From Burkholderiales bacterium (GTDB lineage: Bacteria; Pseudomonadota; Gammaproteobacteria; Burkholderiales; Casimicrobiaceae): DNA of 48,007 nt. How positions within the stretch are numbered: the first letter of the stretch is position 1; the number at the start of each line of letters is the position of its first letter. Positions 38,785 through 48,007 of the stretch are shown piece by piece. The DNA is taken from NCBI GenBank assembly GCA_017880805.1, contig JADGRP010000278.1, positions 1 to 48,007 on the forward strand. Reading direction: 5' to 3'. The notes beneath the pieces were generated by a model. That model saw only the letters and a list, made by a program, of their open reading frames with translations. It was not told where the DNA came from and did not search any database. Made by a program: the position numbers and the translations under genes.

Positions 38785-39564
38785 ATGTCCGATCCGCTTC
38801 CTCCGCTTGCCCTGACCCTCGTGGTGATCACTCGCGATGCCGGCGCCAGCCTCGCCGCGTGCCTGAACTCGGCTCGATTTGCGTCACAAACCATCGTTGT
38901 CGACTCGGGCAGTGGCGATGATACCGCACAAATTGCGAAGAGCTGTGGCGCGCTGGTGATCGAGCAGGCGTGGCTGGGTTTCGGGCCGCAGAAGAATTTC
39001 GCCGTGGCGCAGGCGGCGAACGACTGGGTGCTCTGCCTGGACGCGGATGAATGCGTCTCGCCCGAGTTGGCGCGTGCTATCCGCTCGGCGCTGCAGCATG
39101 CGCAGTTCAACGCGTACGAAATGCCGCGGCGGAACCGTTTTCTCGGCAAATGGCTCGGGCACGGCGAGGGATATCCGGATTGGAGCCTGCGCCTGTTCGA
39201 TCGCCGCCATGCGCGATGGAGCGACGACGTAGTGCACGAACACGTTCTCGCCGACGGCAGGGTAGGTCGCCTGAGCGGCGACCTGATGCACACCTCGGGC
39301 GAATCGCTCGAGGCCTATCTCGCCAAGCAGAACCGGTATACGACGCTGCAGGCCGAGGGACTGTTTGCGCGGGGCGAGCGCTTTTCCGCAGCGCGGCTCA
39401 TCGCGTCGCCGATCGCCCGTTTCATCCGTTCTTATGTCCTGCGCGGCGGCTTTCTCGACGGCATCGCGGGCCTCGTTCACATTTCGATCGGCTGCTTCAA
39501 CAGCTTTTCAAAATACGCAAAGCTGCGCGCGCTCGAACAGGCGGAGCGGAGTCGGCCGTCATGA
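38785..39564 (+). CDS. Glycosyltransferase family 2, LPS core type (WaaE/KdtX-like)
   Basis: GT-A fold glycosyltransferase, probably adding a sugar to the LPS inner core. It has 259 aa from ATG 38785; the track's GTG at 38722 would add 21 residues of unconvincing leader. N-terminal LTLVVITRDAGASLAACLNS and VVDSGSGDDT bind the nucleotide sugar, and the metal motif is LCLDADECVSPEL. Then come PRRNRFLGKWLGHGEGYPDW and RLFDRRHARWSDDVVHE, typical of WaaE/KdtX proteins. Its TGA overlaps the ATG of the epimerase. No clear ribosome site is visible. The acceptor sugar cannot be told. Confidence 0.9.
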   Translation: MSDPLPPLALTLVVITRDAGASLAACLNSARFASQTIVVDSGSGDDTAQIAKSCGALVIEQAWLGFGPQKNFAVAQAANDWVLCLDADECVSPELARAIRSALQHAQFNAYEMPRRNRFLGKWLGHGEGYPDWSLRLFDRRHARWSDDVVHEHVLADGRVGRLSGDLMHTSGESLEAYLAKQNRYTTLQAEGLFARGERFSAARLIASPIARFIRSYVLRGGFLDGIAGLVHISIGCFNSFSKYAKLRALEQAERSRPS

Positions 39565-40556
39565 AGGTCCTCGTGACAGGCGCGGCCGGCTTCATCGGCA
39601 TGCACCTCGTGCATCGCTTGCGTCGCGACGGCACAGACGTGGTCGCCGTCGACAGCTTCGACCCCTATTACGACGTCGGGCTCAAGCGCGCGCGCGCGGC
39701 GCGGCTGGGACATATCGGTGTTCGCTGCGAAACGCTCGATCTCGCCGATGCGGTGGCGACCGCGGCATTTTTTCGCAGCGCGCGCGTCAGCCACGTCGCG
39801 CACCTGGCCGCGCAGCCAGGCGTGCGCTATTCGCTCGTCAACCCTGCGGCGTACCTTCGCAACAACATCGACGCCTTCGGCGTGGTGCTCGAGGGGTGCC
39901 GTCACGGCGGCGTCGAACATCTGGTCTACGCATCGAGCTCCAGCGTTTATGGAGCCAATCACACGCTCCCGTTTTCCGAGGACCAGAACGTCGATCATCC
40001 GGTGAGCTTGTACGCCGCAACGAAAAAAGCCAATGAATTGATGGCGCACAGTTACAGCCATCTTTTCAGGATGCCGGCGACCGGATTGCGCTTTTTCACC
40101 GTCTACGGGCCTTGGGGGCGGCCGGACATGTCGCCGATGCTGTTTACGCGCGCCATGCTCGAGGGCAGGCCGATCAAGGTTTTCAACTACGGCAGGATGC
40201 AGCGCGACTTTACCTATATCGACGACATTGTCGAGGGTGTCGTTCGCGTCCTGTCGCGGCCGCCGGTGGCCTCGGCGTCGAGCGCCGCTCCCAGTGCGAT
40301 CTACAACATCGGCAATCACACCGCGGTCGAGCTCGAGACATTCATAAGCGAGCTGGAGCGCCTGCTCGGCGTGCGCGCAATAAGGGATTACGAGCCGCTT
40401 CAGCCGGGCGACGTGCCAGCGACATTTGCGTCGATCGAGCGGCTCGCCGCCGCCACCGGCTTCGCGCCGTCGACTCCGTTGAATGTCGGGCTCGAGCGCT
40501 TCGTGCAGTGGTATCGCGAATACTACGGCGAAGGCGAATCGGCTCTACCCGCGTGA
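39561..40556 (+). CDS. NAD-dependent epimerase, probable UDP-glucuronate 4-epimerase
   Basis: Short-chain dehydrogenase-type sugar-nucleotide epimerase, 331 aa, starting at the ATG overlapping the glycosyltransferase stop. The NAD motif is TGAAGFIG (about 6-13), and the catalytic YxxxK is in SLYAATKKANE. HLAAQPGVRYSLVNPAAYLRNN (split: HLAAQPGVRYS, NPAAYLRNN), FTVYGPWGRPDMSP and FNYGRMQRDFTYIDDIVEG closely resemble UDP-glucuronate 4-epimerases, which make UDP-galacturonate. A galacturonic acid-bearing core or capsule is therefore possible. It lies 71 nt upstream of rfbB. Confidence 0.88.
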   Translation: MKVLVTGAAGFIGMHLVHRLRRDGTDVVAVDSFDPYYDVGLKRARAARLGHIGVRCETLDLADAVATAAFFRSARVSHVAHLAAQPGVRYSLVNPAAYLRNNIDAFGVVLEGCRHGGVEHLVYASSSSVYGANHTLPFSEDQNVDHPVSLYAATKKANELMAHSYSHLFRMPATGLRFFTVYGPWGRPDMSPMLFTRAMLEGRPIKVFNYGRMQRDFTYIDDIVEGVVRVLSRPPVASASSAAPSAIYNIGNHTAVELETFISELERLLGVRAIRDYEPLQPGDVPATFASIERLAAATGFAPSTPLNVGLERFVQWYREYYGEGESALPA

Positions 40557-40627
40557 TAAAATCCACTCGCAAGAAAATTCCGTACTTTAGAGAATAAGCG
40601 CGAGCGTGCGCGGCGCATGGAGTCAGC

Positions 40628-41686
40628 ATGATTCTGGTGACCGGAGGTGCCGGGTTCATTGGTGCAAATTTCATTCTCGACTGGCTCGACTGCAGCGACG
40701 AACCGGTCGTCAACCTCGACAAGCTGACCTACGCCGGCAATCTCGGCAATCTTGCCTCGCTTAAACGCGATTCGCGGCACATATTCGTCCGCGGCGACAT
40801 CGGCGATCGCGACTTGGTGCTGAGCCTGCTCAACGAACACCGGCCGCGCGCCATCGTCAACTTCGCAGCGGAGAGCCACGTCGATCGCTCGATTCACGGG
40901 CCCGCGGATTTCATCGCCACCAATATCGTCGGCACATTCGCTCTGCTCGACGCGGTGCGCGCCTACTGGACAGCGCTGGCAGGCGACGAGCGCACGCATT
41001 TTCGCTTCGTGCACATCTCAACCGACGAGGTGTACGGCTCGCTCGAGCCGGGCGCACCCTCGTTCGCGGAGACGAATTCCTACGCACCCAACAGCCCTTA
41101 CTCGGCGTCGAAGGCGTCGGCGGATCATCTGGTGCGGGCCTACCATCACACTTACGGCCTTCCGACATTGACCACCAACTGCTCGAACAATTACGGGCCG
41201 CGGCAGTTCCCGGAAAAATTGATCCCGCTGATGCTGCACAACGGACTCGCCGGCAAGCCGCTGCCGATCTACGGCGATGGTGGGAACGTGCGCGACTGGC
41301 TCTACGTCGGCGATCACTGTGCCGCGATCCGGACCGTACTGGAGCGCGGAGCTCCCGGCGAAACGTATAACGTCGGCGGCAACGCCGAGATCACCAATCT
41401 CAACCTGGTGCGCACGCTTTGCCGTGTCCTCGGCGAGCTAAAGCCGGGATGCGATGCCGAATCGCGGATCACCTTTGTCAGGGACCGCGCGGGACACGAC
41501 CGGCGTTATGCCATCGATGCGTCGAAGATTCGCCGCGAGCTGGGATGGGAACCGCGCGAGACCTTCGAATCGGGGATCGCGCGCACCGTTCGCTGGTATC
41601 TAGACAATGCCGCATGGCTGGCTGCGGTCACCAGCGGCGAGTACCAGAAATGGATCTCGCTCAACTACGCGGCCGAGGTCGTGTGA
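40628..41686 (+). CDS. rfbB: dTDP-glucose 4,6-dehydratase
   Basis: Second step of dTDP-L-rhamnose synthesis, forming dTDP-4-keto-6-deoxyglucose. It has 352 aa. NAD site [10 protein letters not shown] (about 6-15); catalytic [10 protein letters not shown] with Asp/Glu; [15 protein letters not shown] with the Tyr and Lys; then [17 protein letters not shown] and [15 protein letters not shown], all diagnostic. GGAG lies 5 nt before ATG 40628. It opens a tight rfbB-A-C-D run. Confidence 0.98.
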   Translation: MILVTGGAGFIGANFILDWLDCSDEPVVNLDKLTYAGNLGNLASLKRDSRHIFVRGDIGDRDLVLSLLNEHRPRAIVNFAAESHVDRSIHGPADFIATNIVGTFALLDAVRAYWTALAGDERTHFRFVHISTDEVYGSLEPGAPSFAETNSYAPNSPYSASKASADHLVRAYHHTYGLPTLTTNCSNNYGPRQFPEKLIPLMLHNGLAGKPLPIYGDGGNVRDWLYVGDHCAAIRTVLERGAPGETYNVGGNAEITNLNLVRTLCRVLGELKPGCDAESRITFVRDRAGHDRRYAIDASKIRRELGWEPRETFESGIARTVRWYLDNAAWLAAVTSGEYQKWISLNYAAEVV

Positions 41687-41688
41687 CG

Positions 41689-42570
41689 ATGCGCAAGGGC
41701 ATCATCCTCGCCGGGGGGTCGGGGACCCGGCTCTACCCGGTGACACAGGTGCTGTCGAAACAGCTGCTGCCGGTTTACGACAAGCCGATGATCTACTATC
41801 CCTTGTCGACGCTGATGTTGGCGGGGATTCGCGACATCCTGTTGATCTCTACTCCGGACGATACGCCGCGATTCGCGCAACTCCTCGGCGACGGAGCACG
41901 CTGGGGGATGAACTTGACCTACGCCGTTCAGCCGTCGCCGGACGGACTTGCACAGGCGTTTCTAATCGGCCGCTCTTTTGTCGGCGGCGAATCTCCCGCT
42001 CTGGTGCTCGGCGACAATATTTTCTACGGCAACGATCTGCAGCCGATGCTCGAGCGCGCCGCGGCGCGCGATAAAGGCGCCACGATCTTCGCCTATCCGG
42101 TGGCGGATCCCGAGCGGTACGGTGTTGCCGAGTTCGATACTGCCGGTCGCGTCCTGAGTCTGGAAGAAAAGCCGGCACAGCCGAGATCGCGGTACGCGGT
42201 CACGGGACTCTATTTTTACGACAACCGGGTCCTCGACATCGCCGCGTCGCTCAAACCCTCCTCGCGCGGTGAGCTCGAGATCACCGACGTCAACAAAGTC
42301 TACCTCGACGATGGTGAGCTGGCCGTCGAGGTGATGGGCCGTGGCATGGCGTGGCTCGACACTGGCACGCATGAATCGTTGCTCGAGGCCGGGCAGTACA
42401 TCGCCACCATAGAGCGCAGGCAGGGCCTGAAAATCGCGTGCCCGGAGGAAATTGCATACCGCCTGGGCTATATCGACGCGGCCAGCCTGGAACTGCTCGG
42501 CAACGCAATGGCAAAAAACGCGTACGGCAGCTACCTGCTCGGCTTGTTACGCGAGCCGCTGGTGCGCTGA
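41689..42570 (+). CDS. rfbA: Glucose-1-phosphate thymidylyltransferase
   Basis: First step of dTDP-L-rhamnose synthesis: glucose-1-phosphate plus dTTP gives dTDP-glucose. It has 293 aa from ATG 41689, giving [19 protein letters not shown], the canonical N-terminus. A GTG at 41683 overlapping the rfbB stop is an alternative adding two residues. The nucleotide site is GGSGTRLYP, then [17 protein letters not shown] and [12 protein letters not shown]; near the end is [15 protein letters not shown]. The track's 383-aa frame extends antisense-free but out of frame into rfbB and is rejected there. Confidence 0.97.
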   Translation: MRKGIILAGGSGTRLYPVTQVLSKQLLPVYDKPMIYYPLSTLMLAGIRDILLISTPDDTPRFAQLLGDGARWGMNLTYAVQPSPDGLAQAFLIGRSFVGGESPALVLGDNIFYGNDLQPMLERAAARDKGATIFAYPVADPERYGVAEFDTAGRVLSLEEKPAQPRSRYAVTGLYFYDNRVLDIAASLKPSSRGELEITDVNKVYLDDGELAVEVMGRGMAWLDTGTHESLLEAGQYIATIERRQGLKIACPEEIAYRLGYIDAASLELLGNAMAKNAYGSYLLGLLREPLVR

Positions 42571-42580
42571 CAATCGGGCG

Positions 42581-43123
42581 ATGAAGGTCACACCGACGGC
42601 ACTCGGCGATGTGCTGCTCATCGAGCCGCGCGTTTTCGGAGATGCGCGCGGCTTTTTTTTCGAAAGCTACAATCGCCGGGCGATGGCCGAGGCCGGGCTC
42701 GATGTCGAATTCGTGCAGGATAACCACTCCCGCTCCGCGCGAGGCGTGCTGCGCGGATTGCATTATCAGATCGAGCATGCGCAAGGCAAGCTGGTCAGGG
42801 TCGTCTCGGGCGAGGTATATGACGTCGCGGTCGACATGAGGCGAAGCTCGCCCACGTTCGGTCGCTCGATCGGCATGACGCTGTCTGCGCACGACAAGCG
42901 GATGCTGTGGATTCCGCCGGGGTTCGCGCACGGCTTTCTGGTGCTCTCGGAAGCGGCCGAGTTTCTCTACAAGACCACGGATTATTGGTACCCGGAGTTC
43001 GAGCGCAGTCTGCTGTGGAGCGATTCCGCACTCGGCATCGCGTGGCCTGTGCAGCAAGCGCCGACGCTGGCCGCCAAGGACGCGGCCGGAACGCCGTTCT
43101 CGCTCGCCGACGCGTATCCGTGA
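42581..43123 (+). CDS. rfbC: dTDP-4-dehydrorhamnose 3,5-epimerase
   Basis: Third step of dTDP-L-rhamnose synthesis. It has 180 aa, a normal cupin-fold size, starting at ATG 42581, 10 nt after rfbA. The catalytic His is in RGLHYQ (about 58-63), with QDNHSRSARGVLRG before it and WIPPGFAHGFLVLSE after it; the active-site Tyr is likely in EFLYKTTDYW. The stop overlaps rfbD (GTGA). Confidence 0.97.
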   Translation: MKVTPTALGDVLLIEPRVFGDARGFFFESYNRRAMAEAGLDVEFVQDNHSRSARGVLRGLHYQIEHAQGKLVRVVSGEVYDVAVDMRRSSPTFGRSIGMTLSAHDKRMLWIPPGFAHGFLVLSEAAEFLYKTTDYWYPEFERSLLWSDSALGIAWPVQQAPTLAAKDAAGTPFSLADAYP

Positions 43124-43992
43124 CGCGACCGACGATACTGCTTGTCGGATCGGCGGGACAGCTGGGGTTCGAGCTTGCACGCGTGCTGCCCGCGCACGGC
43201 CAAGTGGTTGCATTGGATCGTGCCGTGCTCGATCTGTCCGACGCCGACGCAATAATCGCGGCGGTGCGCGGCACGCGGCCGCAGTTTATCGTGAATGCCG
43301 CCGCGTATACGGCCGTCGATCGCGCCGAAAGCGAGCAGGCCCAGGCCGACGCGATCAACGCCCGGGCTCCCGGCATTCTCGCCGAGGAAGCCAAACGATC
43401 CGGTGCGCTGCTCATCCATTACTCGACCGACTACGTTTTCGACGGCGAGGCCGCGGCACCATACGACGAGCAAGCCGCGCCCAATCCAATCAATGCCTAC
43501 GGCCGTAGCAAGCTAGGCGGAGAGCGCGCGATCGCCGCGGTTGGCGGTGCGAGCCTGGTGCTGCGCACCAGCTGGGTCTATGGACTTCGCGGCCAGAATT
43601 TCCTGACGACAATGCGAAGGCTTGCCGCCGAACGCGAAGAGCTGAGAGTCGTCGCCGATCAAATTGGCACGCCCAACTGGACACGGTCTTTGGCGGATGC
43701 GACCGCGTTGCTCATCGGACTCGGCAGCGCGGACCTCGCCGAGCGCGCCGGGCTTTATCACTTAAGCGGTAGCGGCAGTACGAGCTGGTTCGACTTTGCG
43801 CGCGCGATTTTCGAGGGCGCGGATCGTCCCCGTGTGGCGCCGATCACCAGCGCGGAATATCCAACCGCCGCGCGCCGGCCGCGCCGCTCGGTCCTCGCCA
43901 GCGTCAAGTTCGCAGATACCTTCGGATTTGCTCTGCCGCCGTGGGAAGAAATGCTTCACGCCTGTATGGCGGAACTGGCCGAGCTGCGCTGA
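43120..43992 (+). CDS. rfbD: dTDP-4-dehydrorhamnose reductase
   Basis: Last step, giving dTDP-L-rhamnose with NADPH. It has 290 aa from GTG 43120, which overlaps the rfbC stop by 4 nt. NAD(P) motif VGSAGQLGFEL (about 9-19); VNAAAYTAVDRAE; STDYVFDG; and the YxxxK in AYGRSKLGGE. The C-terminal part has LRTSWVYGLRGQNFL and DQIGTPNWTRSLAD. It ends the plus-strand sugar operon; no intrinsic terminator is visible in the 24-nt gap to the convergent MOSC gene. Confidence 0.97.
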   Translation: MTRPTILLVGSAGQLGFELARVLPAHGQVVALDRAVLDLSDADAIIAAVRGTRPQFIVNAAAYTAVDRAESEQAQADAINARAPGILAEEAKRSGALLIHYSTDYVFDGEAAAPYDEQAAPNPINAYGRSKLGGERAIAAVGGASLVLRTSWVYGLRGQNFLTTMRRLAAEREELRVVADQIGTPNWTRSLADATALLIGLGSADLAERAGLYHLSGSGSTSWFDFARAIFEGADRPRVAPITSAEYPTAARRPRRSVLASVKFADTFGFALPPWEEMLHACMAELAELR

Positions 43993-44016
43993 ATTGCGCT
44001 CCTGGCCGGCGGCAGG

Positions 44017-44832
44017 TTAGAACCTGAAGGCGCAGCTTGCTTTGTCGCCGCGGTTGATGACAAGGCCCGCGCCGGCAGCGACGATCGCATTCATGCCGAA
44101 CGTCACGCCTCCAAGCTGGGCATTCATCCGATAGCTCGCCAGCGTCGCAAGCGGCTCCGTACCGACGACGGCTGTGCTCTGGTCCGTCGTCGTAATCCGG
44201 CAGCGTATGCAATGCTTGACCAGCTTGAACGCGAGGCTGCCCAAGCGAATCTCATCGAAGTGATCCTCATCGTAAGCATCGATGCCGGACAGCACGACGT
44301 TGGGACGGAAGCGATTCATCGGCAGCGGTTGCGCGAGACGCGAATTTAGATCGGCAAGCGACGCCTCGGACAGGATCAGCAGTGGGTACGCGTCCGCAAA
44401 CGCCGTGTGCGCCCCGGAATCGCCGGCATAGGCCACGTTGCAATGGCGTCGAACCGCGAGGTCGAATCGCACTAGACGCAGCGGTAAATGCAGGGCAGAC
44501 GACAGCCATGCTGCCGCCTCGTCACCCTGATCGATGGCCGGAACGCTGTCACTCCATACTGTCACCAGCCGCGTTGCCCCGTCCAGGTTGAGCGGCACGG
44601 TCAGGCGCGAACTGTCCGGCACCTCAAGCTCCAGCGCCGCATGGGTCAGCGACGTCTCTACCAGTACCAGGCGCGGCACGTCACGCTGAGTGACGAATCG
44701 ACCGTCGTTATCGACAATCATCCATTCGCGGTCGAAAGCCAGGCCGCGCTCGACGACCGGCGAGGTTTCGAGTGCGATGCCGCGGCAGCTCTTGACGGGA
44801 TACACATGCAGCGAGGCGATGGTTGCGCCCAT
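44017..44832 (-). CDS. MOSC domain-containing protein (YcbX/mARC-like)
   Basis: Probable molybdenum-cofactor enzyme of the mARC/YcbX type, which reduce N-hydroxylated compounds. It has 271 aa from ATG 44832. The N-terminal beta-barrel domain begins IASLHVYPVKSCRGI with GLAFDREWMIVD. The MOSC domain (about 115-265) has FRPNVVLSG and KHCIRCRITTTDQST, where the Cys matches the Mo-ligand cysteine of the RC-TTVDP motif. There is no C-terminal 2Fe-2S ferredoxin domain as in E. coli YcbX, so an external electron donor would be needed. I prefer ATG 44832 (AGGG at 8 nt) over 44850, because the latter abuts a terminator. Confidence 0.85.
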   Translation of the reverse strand: MGATIASLHVYPVKSCRGIALETSPVVERGLAFDREWMIVDNDGRFVTQRDVPRLVLVETSLTHAALELEVPDSSRLTVPLNLDGATRLVTVWSDSVPAIDQGDEAAAWLSSALHLPLRLVRFDLAVRRHCNVAYAGDSGAHTAFADAYPLLILSEASLADLNSRLAQPLPMNRFRPNVVLSGIDAYDEDHFDEIRLGSLAFKLVKHCIRCRITTTDQSTAVVGTEPLATLASYRMNAQLGGVTFGMNAIVAAGAGLVINRGDKASCAFRF

Positions 44833-44848
44833 GAACGGGACCCTGGAC

Positions 44849-44878
44849 ATAAAAAGGGCGGCGTTTCGGGCCGCCCTT
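44849..44878 (-). terminator. Intrinsic terminator after the cytochrome c4 gene
   Basis: On the minus strand AAGGGCGGC and GCCGCCCTT form a 9-bp stem with a 7-nt loop, running into a T-rich stretch (five T counting the stem end). It lies about 55 nt after the cytochrome stop and immediately before the MOSC gene on the same strand. Confidence 0.8.
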
Positions 44879-44900
44879 CTGGTGACGCGATGCGCAATTT

Positions 44901-44945
44901 GCTCAGTGCGAGCCCGCTTAGTGCAAGCCCGCTCAGTGCAAGCCC
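44901..44945 (-). repeat. Three 15-nt tandem copies spanning the cytochrome c4 stop codon
   Basis: Minus strand: GGGCTTGCACTGAGC (44945-44931), GGGCTTGCACTAAGC (44930-44916), GGGCTCGCACTGAGC (44915-44901). Stops TGA, TAA and TGA lie exactly 15 nt apart; the first is the true stop. The array sits between the gene and its terminator. The unit shares 13 nt, GGCTTGCACTGAG, with the ubiH repeat. Confidence 0.85.
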
Positions 44946-45604
44946 GATGTGAATTCCGCCACCGCCTGCATTTCGCGCTCGCTCATTCTGGATGCGACCT
45001 GAGCCATGACCCTGCCGTTGACGTCCTTGCCGTCCTTGTCCGCGCCACGCTCGCCCGCCTTGAACGCCTTCAGTTGTGACAAGGTGTAGTCGGCATATTG
45101 GCCGGCCACGCGCGGATATCGCGCCGGGATGCCTGCTCCATCGGGGGAATGACACGCGGCGCAGGCAGGCACGCCGCTGCCTGAATTCCCACCGCGGAAA
45201 ATCTTTTGTCCGGCGGCGACCAGCGCGCGATCTTTCGCTGCCGAAGGCTTTGCTTTTTGCTGCGCGAAAAAGACTCCGAGCGCCTGCATGTCTTCCGGCG
45301 CCAGCTTTGCCACCATCGCCTGCATGACGGCGTTGGCGCGAATTCCACTCTGGAAATGCAGCAATTGCAGAGTAAGATACTCGGCGTGCTGCCCCGCAAT
45401 GCTTGGATTCGCCGGGCTGGCACTGTTGCCGTCGGCGCCGTGGCACGCGGCGCATAGTTGGTCAACGATCTGTTTCGCTTTCGCGAGATCGAGCTTGGGA
45501 GCCGGAGTTTGGACCATCCCCTCGGCGCGTGCCGGCATTGAGGCAAATGAGGAAAACAAGCCCAACGCGGCCCACGCGGCCGCGAGCAGCAACCGGTATT
45601 TCAT
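44933..45604 (-). CDS. Cytochrome c4 family diheme protein
   Basis: Periplasmic electron carrier that delivers electrons to terminal oxidases. It has 223 aa from ATG 45604; the track's extension to 45682 adds an arginine-rich stretch and is rejected. A signal peptide covers about residues 1-28 (cut after PARA). Two heme c sites, CAACHG and CAACHS, head two similar domains, as in c4 cytochromes. Candidate axial Met residues are in MQAMVAKL and RVMAQVASRM. AGGGAG lies 9 nt before the ATG. It is divergent from engB, a pairing common in Betaproteobacteria. Confidence 0.92.
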   Translation of the reverse strand: MKYRLLLAAAWAALGLFSSFASMPARAEGMVQTPAPKLDLAKAKQIVDQLCAACHGADGNSASPANPSIAGQHAEYLTLQLLHFQSGIRANAVMQAMVAKLAPEDMQALGVFFAQQKAKPSAAKDRALVAAGQKIFRGGNSGSGVPACAACHSPDGAGIPARYPRVAGQYADYTLSQLKAFKAGERGADKDGKDVNGRVMAQVASRMSEREMQAVAEFTSGLH

Positions 45605-45676
45605 TTTTTCGAACTCCCTGTCACCGTGATCCCGCACCCTGCTGCCCCGCGACCAACATCGGCGCATCCTGAGTCT

Positions 45677-48007
<2,331 letters not shown>

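Noticed and set aside
41683-41688. GTG start of rfbA overlapping rfbB
   Set aside because: Possible, but ATG 41689 gives the canonical [10 protein letters not shown] start; the difference is two residues.

Overview
The window looks like ordinary chromosome of a high-GC betaproteobacterium (Burkholderiales or a near relative). I infer this from gene order and protein style: a homodimeric E1 pyruvate dehydrogenase cluster whose E3 carries its own lipoyl domain, the dusB-fis pair, a UbiH hydroxylase after pepP, a BPSS1780-type membrane protein, engB next to hemB, and waaC/waaA beside tolC. I see no prophage, insertion sequence, CRISPR array, rRNA or tRNA.

Layout. 1-5164: a truncated CPA1 Na+/H+ antiporter, a DUF924 protein, an MFS transporter, an acyl-CoA dehydrogenase and a CDF metal transporter. 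5207-13567 (minus): aceE-aceF-lpdA-rpiA-proA, with the CDF gene following; this links pyruvate oxidation, the pentose phosphate pathway and proline synthesis. 13807-18549: 5-formyl-THF cyclo-ligase, pepP, ubiH, dusB, fis. 18678-23472 (plus): purH, purD, hemF, a Nudix hydrolase and acylphosphatase. 23469-29360 (minus): a BPSS1780-type membrane protein and a complete branched-chain amino acid ABC importer, transcribed livK-H-M-G-F. 29794-36320 (plus): RND adaptor and pump, a PCMT-family methyltransferase and a TolC-type outer membrane channel, which could form a tripartite efflux system. 36298-43992: LPS genes, with waaC-waaA on minus and a core glycosyltransferase, a UDP-glucuronate epimerase and rfbBACD (dTDP-L-rhamnose) on plus. 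43993-48007: a MOSC protein, cytochrome c4, engB, hemB and a truncated unknown gene.

Two observations stand out. First, five unrelated genes (proA, ubiH, livF, the RND adaptor gene, cytochrome c4) end in short tandem repeats of 10-15 nt that span the stop codon. In four of them every repeat copy carries another stop, at exactly the repeat spacing. Second, the engB-hemB gap encodes, on the strand antisense to hemB transcription, what looks like a small RNA of about 105 nt with three hairpins, C-rich loops and a good intrinsic terminator; it may belong to the hemB/anti-hemB motif described in Betaproteobacteria.

All calls come from reading the sequence and the supplied ORF translations. No database search or folding program was run. 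Start codons were reassigned where the ORF track used an upstream alternative.
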